Positions 28,501 to 41,059 of a DNA stretch of 64,000 nt are shown here, one piece after another. Positions within the stretch are counted from its first letter, which is position 1, and each line of letters starts with the position of its first letter. The position numbers and the translations under genes are program-made. Under the pieces are notes generated by a model that ran no database searches, was not told where the DNA came from, and saw only the letters and a program-made list of their open reading frames with translations. Origin of the DNA: Zonotrichia leucophrys gambelii (lineage: Eukaryota; Chordata; Aves; Passeriformes; Passerellidae); the NCBI RefSeq assembly GCF_028769735.1, contig NC_088170.1, positions 42,200,920-42,264,919 on the forward strand, written 5' to 3'.

Positions 28501-31500
28501 ACCCTTTGCTGCTTAGGTTCCCAAGGCTTTTGGAAACCAAAACCAAGTGGTTTTGACCAGACCAAGCCCAAGCAAACTTGCAGCCCCTGGAAAATGCTGT
28601 TTCTCTGCATTGCTATGGCCAATGTCTTAGTCCTTTGTTCATCTCCTGGGGATACAATCACATTTTTCCTTACACCATGAGGTTTATGCTGTTCCTGCTC
28701 CTGGTTCCTGATGTGCTCTCACACTGCTGTCCCTGCTTCCTCCCCTGTGGCCACATAAAATGCAGTCATCTCCACAGTCAATCCTTCAGCTGGCAGGCTC
28801 TGTCTGCTAAGGAGTAGTAGTGATTTGCAAGCACTACTCTGCAGCAGCACTTGACCACTGTGGCTGAGGCAGTGCAGCAGCCCTCCTGCTGCATCAAGGT
28901 CTTGTTGCAGCTCTCAGAGTAACTCAGAGTGGTGCAAATAAACACAGATGCTCAGAAATAAATGACACACAGCCAGTAGCAAGCATTCTCCTGCTGCTGT
29001 CCCCTCTAATAGATGAAGCTTGTGCCTTGTATCTAAGCAGCCCCCCTATCTTGATTCTTAATTGACAGACCATCTCCGCTGCTATCCATGTATGGGTGTT
29101 GGTATTGACAGTTCTCTGCTTATCTAATTTGGCTAGAGTATTGATGGTTTGAAAGAAGCTAAAGCAGCCCCACCTTACTCATACATGGTCTCCATCCCTT
29201 GACCTTGCTCAGGGCTGAGGAGCAGGCTTATATGACATGGCTGTCCCAGAAGTAGCAAGATTTGGGAAGTTCCTGGGGTTCAGCATCCTGCTTCTCTGCT
29301 GCTAGTTGGTGCTGCCAGGGTTCAGGCACACTTCTAGGTGAGGGTGAGTTTCAGAATGAATATGCAGTAGGATGGCAGGTAATAAATCATCTGCAACAAA
29401 AACAAAGAGTGAACCAAGCGTTCCCAAAGCTATATGGAGGCAACTCGTCCATCATCAGCCCACAACTTACAGCCCAGGTGCTAACAGGGCATTATATTTA
29501 TTACCTCATTATTCTTTGCAGTAAGTCAATCCAGCTTTAATTAATGCCCTTTTCTCTTCCTCCAGCCATTGGCCACAAGGCTTTCTTGAGCATTTGTTTA
29601 TAAAACTACATGCTGTGCTCAGAAGGGAAATTCAGAAGTGCCTGTGTGAAACATGCCTGACATCCTAAATACTACTGGGAAAATTCATGGTGTACTTGGT
29701 TGATGGTGTAAGAATTGCCAGAATACCACCTTTTCATCTGCCTGATAGTCTTGACCACTAAATTCCTCTTTAAGGCTATGTGTGTGTGTAAAGACATAAA
29801 TCCCACTGCCTTTCAACCTCCTCTTCCTTCAGCTGCAGCTCTCATTTTAGATTTTTCTGTCTGCTGTTGAGTCCATCTCTGCAGAAGATAGCTCCGTGCC
29901 CACTCCTGAGGTTCAGCTGATACTGTGGACATGCTCTGATGTGAAATGACACAGTTGTAAAAAAATACTTCCCTATTCACCTCTGCTCCTGGGTGGAGAA
30001 ACAATTTGCTGTTTAATTCTGTAATTGTTCAGCTATGATGATGGTGAGGAGGGCTCTGTAATGTCACCTAAGTTCAAGGATAGCTTCCCTCTCAAAATTC
30101 TCCCTCGTGAAAAAGTGTGCCAGTAAACTGAAAACCAAATACGAGTTTCTGGAACAATTCTGTTTCTATTGATTCTAGTGTGGCTTTGTGACAAAAATTT
30201 GAAATTTGAAACAGGGATTTATGCTTTCCTAAATTCAGCTTGATGGTATTATCTCAGTTTCCTAGAGGGTGTAAGAGAAAATTTGAAATGGAAAGTGCCT
30301 TTGAATGCACATTCCTCCAAACCAAATGCTTTCCACCTCATTTCTGTAGAAATGTTGGAAAATACATCTGGATCAGGACTTGTATTAATATGGCAAATTT
30401 GAGTCCAAAAGAATTACATGTTAGGATTTAAAAATTCAGAACATCAAGGATGATTTGAGAAGACTCTTAGAACTGAGTAATGAAGGCAAAACTTTCATAA
30501 AAACACAGCCTGGAAGAATGTTCTATCGTGGCAGGACTGTTTTTGCTGTTACTGTCACCAGGAGCACTGAACACCTGGTGGGGCATCAGCTTTTGGAGGA
30601 GTGGGGCAAGAACAGCCAAGGGCAAACATGCCTCTGAGCTGAGGGTGGTCCTCAGTTGGAGCTGCTTGGGATATGTATGGGATAATTCCATGAATATGGG
30701 ATATTTCCATGAAGGTACACTGAGATCATCTCTGCCATGTGGCAACTTCACCTGCAGGTGCGTGATACATGTTCATGCGTGATACAATACCCCCTAACTC
30801 ATGGAATCAGCTGGGGTTTTAGGGAATTTTGTTGTTATTGTTGCTGTGTGGTTTATGTGTTTGTTTTAAATAATTTGTCTTATATGAGAGCATTTTCAGT
30901 GATTTGTCTCAGCTTGCTATTTCTTTTTGCCTTCTTAAAAAAGCCCATACCTAACATTAGAGAAGCGAATGTGCGCATTACTGTTTTATTGGTAGCAGAT
31001 CACAGCACTTCCCTGTATGACATGGAGCATGTTCAGTTTTTCCCAGACAGTGTTAGTCTGTGTTTCTTGGAGGGGATACTGTATGTATAATCCATCCGGA
31101 GACGGCTTTCCCAGTTTCCAAAGTTTATTGCTAATGAGGATGTACATAGGATCTAATCACTGGCAGAGGCCTCTTCTTCGGGTACAGTGAGGCCAACAGA
31201 CAAGTAAGCAGCCAATTTTATCTGGCTGTTTGCTCTCTCTTTTATCAGAGCTGTTTGGCTGGGATTCAGGGGTGTTAGAGTGAACTGCAGAGGCTTTGGC
31301 TTGTAGATTTGAGTGACAGAGTGTGAGAGGACATGAGACAAGGCCTAAGAGAAGTAAATATCTGTGTGTTAAGAGAGGCAGCTTCACATTTCACTGAAAA
31401 AGCTGAAGCTTAATTCTGTTCTTTTTAAATCACCAAAGACTACTGGCTGAACTTTGATAAAGAGATATAGGAAGGCATCATTACAGTTGGGCTTGTCAAA

Positions 31501-32671
31501 ACTAGCATCTATTTGTAATAGATCCTTTAACCTCATTAATTGGTATTTGCCTTGCTGCCAGTGTGACCAGGGCTGCCACAGATAAAAAGAAAGGAAAAAT
31601 CACCATGTTTTCTTATGGCAGTTGTTACTTATGACAGGTGCAGGAAGTTTCCAGTGGGTTGCAATGGATTTTCAGTGACACAAGAGAAGAGCTATTTAGC
31701 AGCCAGGAAAATACAGCAATTCCAGACTATTAACAGCCTGCTTTACTAGATTAAATATTAGTTATCTGCCACTCGCAGTGAAGTCCTTGACAGCATGTGA
31801 CACAGCATACTCTCAGCCCCGAAGAACACTACAGTACAGGCTGTGACGTGGATGAGATGATTTTCCTTGCTCTGCTTACGCTGGCGTTGTGCATTGCTGC
31901 CAGCTCTGCACAAGGGACAGAGGATTACAGCATTCAGTCTGTGACATGCAGTGGGACACATGGTAGGGGCAGGAAATAAGGAAGCTTGAGGAACAGCTGT
32001 TTGCTTGAGACGAGGTACAGAGCCACACTGACAAGAGCTATACTGCTCTGGAGGTGCTGCAGCCATAGCAAGTTCAGGTGTTCATGCCCAGTGTGCTGTC
32101 ACAGAGAGTTGGGATGGAGGAGGGCACATCCATCAGTTGGATATTTGTTGGATTTTGGTGGTAGGTGAAAGACAACCAACAGTCATTGTAAGCCAAATGG
32201 CAGTCCTGTTTCAGTTACTGAAGACAAGAATGTATTATACCTTCTACGAGGCCTTTCCAAACCCTTTCCTGTCTGCTTCTATTCTCTGGCCTCAAGTGAG
32301 CTACTTGTACAAGGAATTCTGTGCTGGAGCAGGAGCTGGTATTCATATATTACTGGCACAAGTGTCCACCTCACCTCACTCTTTGCCACCTTGTGACCCC
32401 ATATTATTTGAGACAAAGAGGTTCATGTAGCCATATGAAAGAGAGGATAAACTCAATTTCTTTCTCTTCATCTGAGGTGTTGTAATCTTCCTCTGGCAAA
32501 AAGTAGCTTTGGAACTTGCATTTTGCAGTGAGATTTGTTAGTACGTCTTTCCAGGCCTCACTGGTGGTCTAGGATGTGATCAGACATCCCGAGTCTTCTT
32601 CACTCTTTCAAGTGTCAAATTTAAAATGTATTAAATTAACTGTAGTGTTTTTTTTCTTTTCTTCTGTGCAG
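22545..32671 (+). other. NUAK1: NUAK1 intron 2
   Basis: The intron starts GTTAGT and ends in a long T/C tract and GCAG before exon 3. Its 10 kb are AT-rich with no recognisable gene. The longest open frames (up to 142 codons, 22741-23169) are unsupported by any motif. Short local duplications occur, such as GCGTGATACA twice near 30760-30785. No transposon was recognised with confidence. Confidence 0.9.
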
Positions 32672-32823
32672 TGTTTGAAAATAAAGATAAAATTGTGATC
32701 ATCATGGAGTATGCAAGTAAAGGAGAGTTGTACGATTACATCAGTGAGAGGCGGCGATTAAGCGAAAGAGAGACGAGACACTTCTTCCGACAAATAGTCT
32801 CTGCTGTGCATTACTGCCACAAG
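32672..32823 (+). CDS. NUAK1: NUAK1 exon 3: hinge and helices D/E of the kinase domain
   Basis: Two bases complete the valine codon split with exon 2 (window residue 41), then 50 codons follow (42-91, human 122-171). Visible are the beta-4/5 strands ([14 protein letters not shown]), the hinge and start of helix D ([17 protein letters not shown]), and helix E ending HYCHK just before the catalytic loop. The acceptor is a T/C run plus GCAG at 32671; the donor is AAG|GTGAGC. The 152-base length compensates the frame of exon 2, so exons 2 and 3 together are a multiple of three. The encoded residues appear essentially unchanged from human NUAK1 as I remember it. Confidence 0.96.
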
Positions 32824-34127
32824 GTGAGCAAAGGATTTAATGGTAAAAAATGCTGCTTCAAGGCTGATTACTGGCATATATTTCAAAGCATGTCTGAGGC
32901 AACAGCATTCATTATTAAGTATCAGAATACATTATTTTATCAGTACAACAGAAGATCTTCATTAAAAGCACTACACGGAACTAGTGCCTTTTTAAAGACT
33001 AACGATGTTTTCCTGTGCAATGACAGATACCAGACGCACCCTTACTTTAGGCAAACCTTGCATTTTTGCCTTTAAAATATTTCTCCTGACATTTAAAAAC
33101 TCAAAAATTACAACATCAACTAAAGAAGGCATCCCATATAACCTCTACAGCATTAATATTAATGCATTCAAACAAGTGTTTGCAATTTGAATATACTACT
33201 AAACAACTTTAGAATAGGAGATATATGAAAGAAAAAGCCAAGAGAAAGCTATGAGGTTCATGCATGAGCTTTAGTACATACTCATTCTGGATAGGTAAAA
33301 GTAACTTTACCAGATGTAGCAGGAAAGATACCATTTGCTAATGACCTTACCCATCATGGTATCCACTTGGAATAACAAATCAAGCAATTAAACCCAAGGT
33401 AGCTGACTGGTAGTCATCATGGACCTTTTATTTCTGTTTATGAAACAACTGCATAGAGCCAAAACTTGTTTGAGGCTAAAGGCATTGAGCAGCTAACACA
33501 ATTTTAATTTGAATTCTTAAAACACTTAAGTCTCTACTTGAATTCTCATAAAAAATGGGATTTCTCAAAGTCCTCACTGCATAGTGCTGAAAAGCTGCAG
33601 TGCCATTCCTTATGCATTTAATTTTCCCAAGTTTCTGTAAAGAAGGTTCTGACCTAGACCCAGTCTGTTTGCTTCCATCTCTAACATTTACAATCCTTTG
33701 GGATTATAACTCCCCCAATCCTTGATCCACATGGCTACTCATTGGAGGAATGTGGACTTTTATAGGGGCTAACGTCATTGACAGATATTGGTTTCTCATG
33801 TCTGGGAAGAATATCCTGCTTTCACACAGTGGGGGCAGGATCCAGGATGAAATTAAGTTCTGAAAAGACACGCCCCAGCCCTCTGCGCCCCCCCGTCCCC
33901 ACCCCCTGATGTTTCAGAGTGTCTGTGGGAGGACAGATTCCAGTCATTCTTCCCTTAACCACACACCAAGTGACTAATACAGTGCCTGCCGCTAGTCACT
34001 GGGCCATGAGTGTTATGACAGTGAAATCAGCCCTGAAATGTAGATGCAAAGACCACCCTGCCAGCTCACCTTTAATTTTTCCAATATTTTCTCATGCTCT
34101 TCCCCATTTTCTTCTTCCTCGTTTCAG
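32824..34127 (+). other. NUAK1: NUAK1 intron 3
   Basis: A 1.3 kb intron with donor GTGAGC and acceptor TTTCAG. The frame stays open for 84 codons into the intron after exon 3, but no coding signature continues. The only notable content is a C-rich tract at 33873-33906. Confidence 0.92.
33873..33906 (-). other. Potential G-quadruplex / i-motif tract (template strand)
   Basis: C-runs of 4, 3, 7, 4 and 5 bases at 33873-33876, 33879-33881, 33888-33894, 33897-33900 and 33902-33906 give five G-runs on the minus strand with loops of 1 to 6 bases. It lies about 220 bases upstream of exon 4. The pre-mRNA would carry the C-rich version, a possible PCBP/hnRNP K binding site. Confidence 0.6.
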
Positions 34128-34193
34128 AATGGTGTTGTCCACAGAGACCTAAAATTGGAAAACATTCTTCTTGATGACAATTTTAATATTAAG
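34128..34193 (+). CDS. NUAK1: NUAK1 exon 4: HRD catalytic loop
   Basis: Exactly 22 codons (window residues 92-113, human 172-193), phase 0 at both ends. It encodes NGVVHRDLKLENILLDDN and four further residues: the catalytic aspartate of HRD (human D178), the lysine two residues later, and the metal-binding asparagine of LEN. The acceptor is TTTCAG after a T/C-rich stretch and the donor is AAG|GTAAGA. Because the exon is symmetric, skipping it would keep the frame and remove the catalytic base. Confidence 0.96.
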
Positions 34194-37100
34194 GTAAGAT
34201 TCTTCTTCTCAGTTTCTCAGAATGGATTTGCATGTTTTATAACATTTTTACCCAAGGCATTAGAAGAGCCATTGTTATGGTAACAGCTACTAAGCAACAG
34301 CATCTGGCAAGAGGCTGGAGGCTGGGGGAAGACACCCCTGATTGCCAGTAATACACACTAAATGAAGCATTGCATACTTTGGTGAAAGCCCTGTCCTGCC
34401 ACACAAAGGTCACGATTCTCAATGCAGTATCTACCCACTGGTAGAAAACAGCAGAGCATTTCGTGCAATCGGTCTTATTGTACAAATTATATTATTGCTG
34501 GCTGCTTCTAAGGCTAGGAAACAACTGTTCTGGTCTACAGGGTTCAAGTGCCTCCTACAGAATAGTATGAATGTTCTTTTGATCATGGCTGGAAAATAAG
34601 CAAATAGAGTTTCAAAATAAACCTAGTAAAGCACATGTGCTTCATTAGGAAACGGCCTTGGAACTTCAGACACAAACGTATACTTTGGGTAGTGATGTCA
34701 GTGATGTCATTTCCATGCCAGTTCTCCCCAGTGAAAGCATAAGAGTGACTTTTTTTCCTGTCTTTTTCTTCTATTGTTTATAGCTGTAGCACAAAGTTAA
34801 ATAATGCAGAGATTTAATTTCCATGGTAATTTCCTATATATATATATCCTATCTGTATTCCTTTATAAAATGAAGCTGAACCTGTTTCACTTTCAACCTT
34901 TTTCCTCCTTGGGTAGCTGGATGTAAGGGTGGCTGGATGTGCTCATCCATGGACAAACAAGCAGAGGGAGGAACACCAAAGAGTTTCTGCTGATGCTTGA
35001 GCATCCTTATTTAATTTAAAAAGTAATCAAGGAGCTGCTTGCATAACCCAGTACCTAAATAGCCTGGGTCTTCCTTTTGTCTCCAGTGAAAACCCTGGGG
35101 CTGTAGGCACTGCCTTCTGTGCTTCACAGTGGAGAGATTGCCTTCATTTTGAGCTGATGTGCAATGGAAGTGGAAAGTAACATGTGGTAGCTGCCATCTG
35201 TGTAATGCTGATGACAGAAGCTAACTTGGATCAGCTAGTAGATTAAAGACACATAAATATGCGGTTTCCAAAAATAGTCTTTTACAGAAGGCCCATCCAA
35301 GGCAATATTTGGATGTTTTGCTGTTAGCATCCAGTGTTGGAGCAGACCTTCCCTCTCCTGTTCCTACAGGGACACTGTCTGCAGCAGCCAGGGCCGTTCT
35401 CAGCAGTGCTGAAAACAAAAAGTAGCCTTTCGAGGACATTGTATACAGATCAGGCTTCCGCAGGCAGGATGACCTTTATTTTCGCATTACATGCCAAACA
35501 ATCTTCCCAGCTAATCAGAGAATTCTTGAGAGAAATGAGGAATTTGTGGAATTTGCTAGCTGTGGAGAGCTGGATCTCTGCACTGTGGTCCTCATATGCA
35601 AAACCAGTTATTTCCTCAAGCCTCTGGGGAGCTGGTCTTTGTCAGACTGTTCTGCTCCTGCCCCTCTGTCCTTTATGGGAGTTGTTCACCTGTGGGTAGA
35701 GCGGAAGGATGGGGCAAGGACAGGTGGCTTTGTCTGGTCTGCACTTGGAGCTGACCCAAGGGCTTCAGAACCACAGATGCATTTCAGCTGCCATAGCAAG
35801 TGGCACTGTTGTGGAAGAAATTCAGGTGGCAATGCCTCCTCACATACCTTCCAGTCATTTGGACATGCTTTTCTGGAGGGTTTCCCTTTCATGACTTGCA
35901 TTGCGTTTAAACTGCTGTAGGTGTTTTTCATATTTCCAGCCTTTCCTCAGCTACATCTCTTCACTGTTAAGGCTTCTGAGCAGTCAAGGCTGCCTTGGCA
36001 TGGGGAAGTGGCTTCTTGGCTGTCCCCTAGTCACTACTTGTGCAAAAGGTCTCATGAAACTGAAAAACAGACTGAAACTCAGGAAGGTATTGGTATTTCA
36101 TACATCTTAGAGTCAATAGTGTTTGAATTTGGATTGCTTCAAGAGATGCATAATGGTATGATTTTTCTTTTTCTCTCTGCTCTCTTTTTCTAAATCTTGT
36201 GACTAAGGTCAGCTTTGAATACTTGATGGTAAACATACAGCCACTGTTTCCCTGATGATGAGGTTTTGAATATGTTGCTGTGGTTTCTGTGTTACTTGTA
36301 CAGAATTTTACTTCCCACTTTTTCTTTGTTTCACTAAACAGTAACCGTTGTCAAGGAAACACATATGGAACTGTAAATTATTTATTAGGAGTAAATTTAT
36401 CAGGTCCACATTCTGAGAGTACTTACACGTGGTTTGTTCAGGCAGAAAAAAATTGCAGGGGTTTGGTATTGACTGAAGGCTTCAAATACTCAGGGGAAGG
36501 CATTTTCTAGAAATGGATTGATAGTATTATCTGTACTTTCCTAGTATTTATATTTCATTCAGTGGATTACAAACACAAAATTGGTAGCTTGATTTTAAGA
36601 ATGATAAAATTAAAGGAATCTCTTCGTTCTTGGGTGCAATGTGCAATTAAATACATGTTTCTGATGAAGCCGATGATCTATGCATTATGATTTAAAAAAC
36701 ATGTCATAATAATGTGAAGAAAAAATATGATGTTGTAAAAATGGATCCCTGTACAGCAGCTTAAATAATACTTTTAAAACAGGGAATAAAGAAGACAAGT
36801 AATCCATTAGAAATTATTATCCAACCTAAAAGGGTCCCGACCCATTTTACTTGTTACTACTACTAACTCGGAGACCATTCTTAAGCTTTAGATAATTAAA
36901 TGAAGGTCATGAAGGAGTGTGGTGACATAAGAAGGAGTTTGTTTTTAAGAGCTGTGATGGTGAGTAAAAATCTCTAGAAGCAGAGTCATGTTAGAATACA
37001 GCAACAAGGAAACATCAATGTCTGGAAGCACAAAAAGTACATATTTTGAAGAGTTCTGCATATCCACAGGCCAGAGATGGAGTGCAATGAGAGGAAAAAG

Positions 37101-37987
37101 TGATCCAATTTGTGGTGTATTATTAGGTTTTTTATGGACTTGTATGCAGTACTATTTCCTGGAGACTTTTACTGAAAACAACTAAATGCAGCAGACATAA
37201 ATGAATCAAATGAGCTTTAAACGCTTGTGAGACTGAGCATCCTTGTTCACAGTAGGGATGAGAACAGTTCCTGGGCTGGGAATTGCAGCTAAAAGAGATG
37301 TCTAGCAGAGGTTGACATAACCGTATGATCAACCCCAAAGTGACAGAAGAGTAGAACAATGCAAGTATAACAGTAACATAATCCTGCTAACTGCTCATTC
37401 TCTTGGGGTGGTAAGGGGACACCAGTCAGACTAACCACTAAAAACCCACGAGGGTTTTGTATCTACAGACTAAATGTATGGAATTGGGATTTACTTTGCT
37501 GGAAGTCTCACCAAATGCACATATATTTCATTTGCTTTAAGAGACGTAATTATTTCTCTATCTGCACTACAGAGAGACAGATTCTTAAGTGGGATAAAGC
37601 TGACAATTTCCATGAGTGTGAACTTAGTGGAATTTACATTCCATGCTTCAACAATAACTTACATCTGGTTTAACATAGCTATCAATAAATATGAAATATA
37701 TACTCCTGAAGCAAGAGGAATGGAAGCCCACTTTTCTGCTCCTCCCAGTTTAGGAAGTTTTTTTGACTTAGTTCCATTTAAGTGCCAAGAATATGAAGTA
37801 ATGTTGGCTTCTATTAATCTTTTTTTGGGGGGCATGACAATTTTAATGGGAAAAGCTGATAAACATCAGTCTGTGAGCATGGGAGTGGATTGTAACATAA
37901 ATATTCTTTTCCTGAATGGTCAAAATGAAAACATGAATGCCCAAGTCTGAGAGTTTCTTAGAGTGAACAATGGCATGTATCGCTATA

Positions 37988-38040
37988 TGTGTGCGTATGT
38001 GTGTGTGTGTATATATATATATTTATATATATATATAATA
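37988..38040. repeat. (TG)n(TA)n microsatellite
   Basis: A TG-rich run passes directly into two long TA runs broken by ATTT. It is a simple repeat in intron 4, likely polymorphic; a further TA run follows near 38044-38051. Confidence 0.85.
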
Positions 38041-39189
38041 TCTTTATATATATTCATGCACATCCATATGCATTTTATACATTCCATGGTGTTAAGGGAA
38101 TGTATTTTCATAAGGAATCACACTGTGCAGTGTTTGTCCTTGTCTTAGCTGCATCCTGAACTAAAATAAAAATCAGTGACCAGCACGAATTTTTAACACT
38201 GAAATGATCTCATTCTTCCCCTGATTGACAGGGCAGACTTCATAAGGCTTAAAACTAACTTCCTGCAAGCCAGGCAGGGTGACTTGATAAAAAAGTGGAA
38301 TTTAAGGCAATGAAGTGCAATCTGAGCCATGAGAATATGTTTGTAGACTGCAATTCAACACCAGCTGTTTTCAATGACATTCCAACCATACAATGAAGAT
38401 TTTACAAGCAGCATGTATTTAAGGGTTGAATTTTCTGCTGTTGGTTGATAATACACTGTCTGAGGGACTGAGTGGATTCAATCTATGAATGAACATGTTG
38501 AGATGAATTAAAATTAATGAACAGAAATCAGGTGCTCTTTGATCAGGATAAAAAAAGATTGTCAGTGAAACACCTGCACAGGCAGAACATCAAAATGGGG
38601 AAGAGTGAAGCAGGAAATCTCGTATCTGACTTGTGACTTTAAAAATTGTGTAAAAAGGATATATAAAAAGTTTGTATTTCTAGTGCAAAAGTACCTAACA
38701 ACTATATATCTATTTCTGCCAGTTCATAAAGCATATATGTCTTCCTGTTTTCATCTCAACTGTGTCATTTTTCAGTGTAACTGTACTAGTTGAGGTAGTA
38801 GAGACAAAGACTTAACCTTTTCCAAGAGTTCACTGAACAATGTAATTCAACAGGTATTAGAGGCATCAATGATACACATTTTAGAAAGCCAAAGTGAGTG
38901 ATGGTGCTGGCGAGTCCTTTTCTTTCCCACTCACTTTGTGTTCTCATGAATTTTCTCTGGTGAAAATTCCTGGGATTTAATTTCTTTCTGGTAGAAAAGA
39001 CATTAATAAGGTGAAGAAAACCCAGAGAAAACTCCCGTCTTTTATATCTACAATATCTTTTTTATGCCTGTGCTTTATGGCTTTTATGTAGGCATTATGT
39101 TGATTGTAGGCAGTAATACAAGTATCTCTGGGAAGCAGAAGCATTTGGGTTTTAAACAAGATGAAAATGAGATGTGTTGCCTTGTGCTA

Positions 39190-39627
39190 TGTTGTATTTT
39201 CAGGGACCCCCGACAAGGGAAGGAATGATAAATCTGACTCCATGTTCTTAGAAGGCTAATTTATTATTTTATTATCTATATTATATTAAAGAATACTAAA
39301 CTCTAAACTATACTAAACTATACTAAACTATACTAAAGAATACAGAAAGGATACAGACAAAAGGCTAAAAAGATACTAATGAAAACTCGTGACTTCTTCC
39401 AAAGTCCTGGCACAGCTTGGCACTGATCGGTCATGAAGTAAAAACAATTCACATGAAACCAATGAAACAACCACCTGTTGGTAAACAATGTCCAAACACA
39501 TTCCAAAGCAACAAAATGCAGGAGAAGCAAATCAGATAATTATTGTTTTCATTTTTCTCTGAGGCTTCTCAGCTTCCCAGGAGAAAATCCTGGGCAAAGA
39601 GATTTTTCAGAAAATATGACAGTGACA
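39190..39627 (-). mobile_element. Solo LTR of an endogenous-retrovirus-like element (passerine type)
   Basis: The 438-base block starts TGTTGTATTTTCAGGG and ends ATGACAGTGACA, so it has the TG...CA ends of an LTR on either strand. I recognise the sequence from memory as the reverse complement of an abundant songbird LTR; the subfamily cannot be named here. In minus orientation it carries an AATAAA at 39265-39260. A short ACTATACTAA tandem run (about 39300-39340) lies inside. No gag, pol or env-like sequence and no second LTR adjoin it, so it is a solo LTR left by recombination. Flanking bases (GTGCTA left, GTGTA right) suggest a degraded target duplication but do not match exactly. Confidence 0.8.
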
Positions 39628-40503
39628 GTGTAGAGAAACAAAGAAAATGCTGAGGTTGTGGGAGTATTTAATGTTGCTGTCCTCAGCCTTTGTTTTGTAA
39701 GAACAAGAACAGAGAATTGAAGTAAACAAAATATTTGGACCTGATCCTGCACTTTTCTGGAATATTTCTGGAATATTTGGCACTATTCCCAACAGTCCCA
39801 AGGGAAGTTTTGTTTGTGTTGGGCAAGCTGGATTTGGGCCTGTTGTTTCCAGTTAGGAACCAGACTTGTGTTTATTATCTCATGATAGACATCTTGTGAT
39901 AGACATCTCATGGGCTTAACAGCTCAGATTCCTCAGACCCATGTCCCTGAATCTGGAGGAGTGAGTGACTCCCTTGCTTTGCCCCTTGTTCAGGCATAGC
40001 TACATTCCAGATGATTTAAAAAAATCACTTTCTTCCAGTAATGCTCTAGCTTCCTGCAACACTCCTGCCTCCCTCCTCCTGTTGAATTTGAAGGTCATGG
40101 CTTTTGGCTTGCATGAGTGTGATAAGAAGAGTGATACTTTCTGCTTGCTTTCCTTTTGTATTAGTGACTATACAAGATGAAGAGTAGTCAATGGACAGCA
40201 GGCTTCCCAGTATGAGATTGTCTTTGCAGGCATGCGCAATTAATCCAGGATAAAATTACCAGCTGATGGTTGTACAGTTGGTGGCCTCTCTGTGAATGGA
40301 CCCAAAGCATCCTTGTTCCTAATCAGGAGGCCTTAACCTGGGGATCCTTCTTCTCTGAGGGATCTTTAGAGAGAAAAGTAAAACCCACATTGAGTTTTCC
40401 CTATGGCAGAAACAAATACAGCTAAGTCTTTCCTAATAAAGGATTTTTTGTTACTTTAAGAAATCATTAATATTACAAATGCCTTATGAAATTCTGTTTA
40501 CAG

Positions 40504-40623
40504 ATTGCTGATTTTGGACTCTCCAACCTTTATCATAAAGACAAGTTTCTGCAGACCTTTTGTGGAAGCCCACTGTATGCTTCCCCTGAAATAGTTAATG
40601 GACGGCCTTACAGAGGCCCAGAG
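40504..40623 (+). CDS. NUAK1: NUAK1 exon 5: DFG motif and LKB1-phosphorylated T-loop
   Basis: Forty codons (window residues 114-153, human 194-233), phase 0 at both ends. It opens [10 protein letters not shown], with the magnesium-binding DFG aspartate (human D196). The activation loop runs to SPEIV, the family's form of APE. The threonine in [11 protein letters not shown], encoded at 40555-40557, falls at human position 211, the site LKB1 phosphorylates to switch the kinase on. RPYRGPE closes the exon. The acceptor is TTTACAG and the donor GAG|GTAAGA. Like exon 4 it is symmetric, so skipping would remove the DFG and T-loop in frame. Confidence 0.97.
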
Positions 40624-40926
40624 GTAAGAAGGGTCAGTTTTTCTGTGGTGATATGTGGATGTCTTTGATGATAATGTTCTTGAGAGGGAGTCTTAATGCA
40701 AATGTTACTGTACATGTGAGTTCACTTGGATCTGTCCTGTATTTGAAGTTCTTAAGCTGCTTCACTTTTGTTTACATTGCCTGTGGGTGGTTAGTGAGAT
40801 GTTAGATACCATTTTGCCCAGCAGAAGTTGCAACTGGACATGATGCTGCTCTTGTGGTGCTAATGGCATTGAGAAGGGCAGGGATCAGCTTTCCTGGGCT
40901 TCACACGTATTGTGTCTGTATTTCAG
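40624..40926 (+). other. NUAK1: NUAK1 intron 5 (short)
   Basis: A 303-base intron, GTAAGA to TTTCAG; nothing else is recognisable in it. Confidence 0.93.
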
Positions 40927-41059
40927 GTTGACAGCTGGGCCCTTGGTGTATTGCTTTACACTCTGGTTTATGGAACGATGCCCTTTGATGGCTTTGATCA
41001 CAAAAATCTCATCAGGCAGATCAGCAGTGGAGAATATCGTGAGCCAACACAGACCTCAG
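40927..41059 (+). CDS. NUAK1: NUAK1 exon 6: helix F and C-lobe
   Basis: Forty-four codons plus one base (window residues 154-197, human 234-277). [16 protein letters not shown] is helix F, whose aspartate anchors the catalytic loop backbone and whose tryptophan packs the regulatory spine. [20 protein letters not shown] is the helix F-G loop and helix G typical of AMPK-related kinases. The exon ends within the aspartate codon completed in exon 7. The acceptor is TTTCAG and the donor G|GTATGA, slightly weaker than the other donors. If this donor is not used, the frame continues for 66 codons into intron 6 and stops at 41259. Confidence 0.96.

Larger units (their letters stand above)
34194..40503 (+). 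other. NUAK1: NUAK1 intron 4
   Basis: A 6.3 kb intron with donor GTAAGA and acceptor TTTACAG. It contains a (TG)n(TA)n microsatellite at 37988-38040 and a minus-oriented solo LTR at 39190-39627. A 158-codon open frame at 37474-37950 has no recognisable motif and is treated as chance. A short direct repeat (ATAGACATCT) sits near 39886-39910. Confidence 0.92.

Noticed and set aside
37474..37950. 158-codon open frame in intron 4
   Set aside because: No domain, no homologue recognised, no promoter or splice context; a frame of this length is expected now and then in 64 kb read in six frames.
8569..40703. ATGCAAAT octamers (8569-8576 reverse, 15036-15043, 20871-20878, 40696-40703)
   Set aside because: A few copies of an 8-mer are expected by chance on two strands of 64 kb, and no TATA box or snRNA-type element is nearby.
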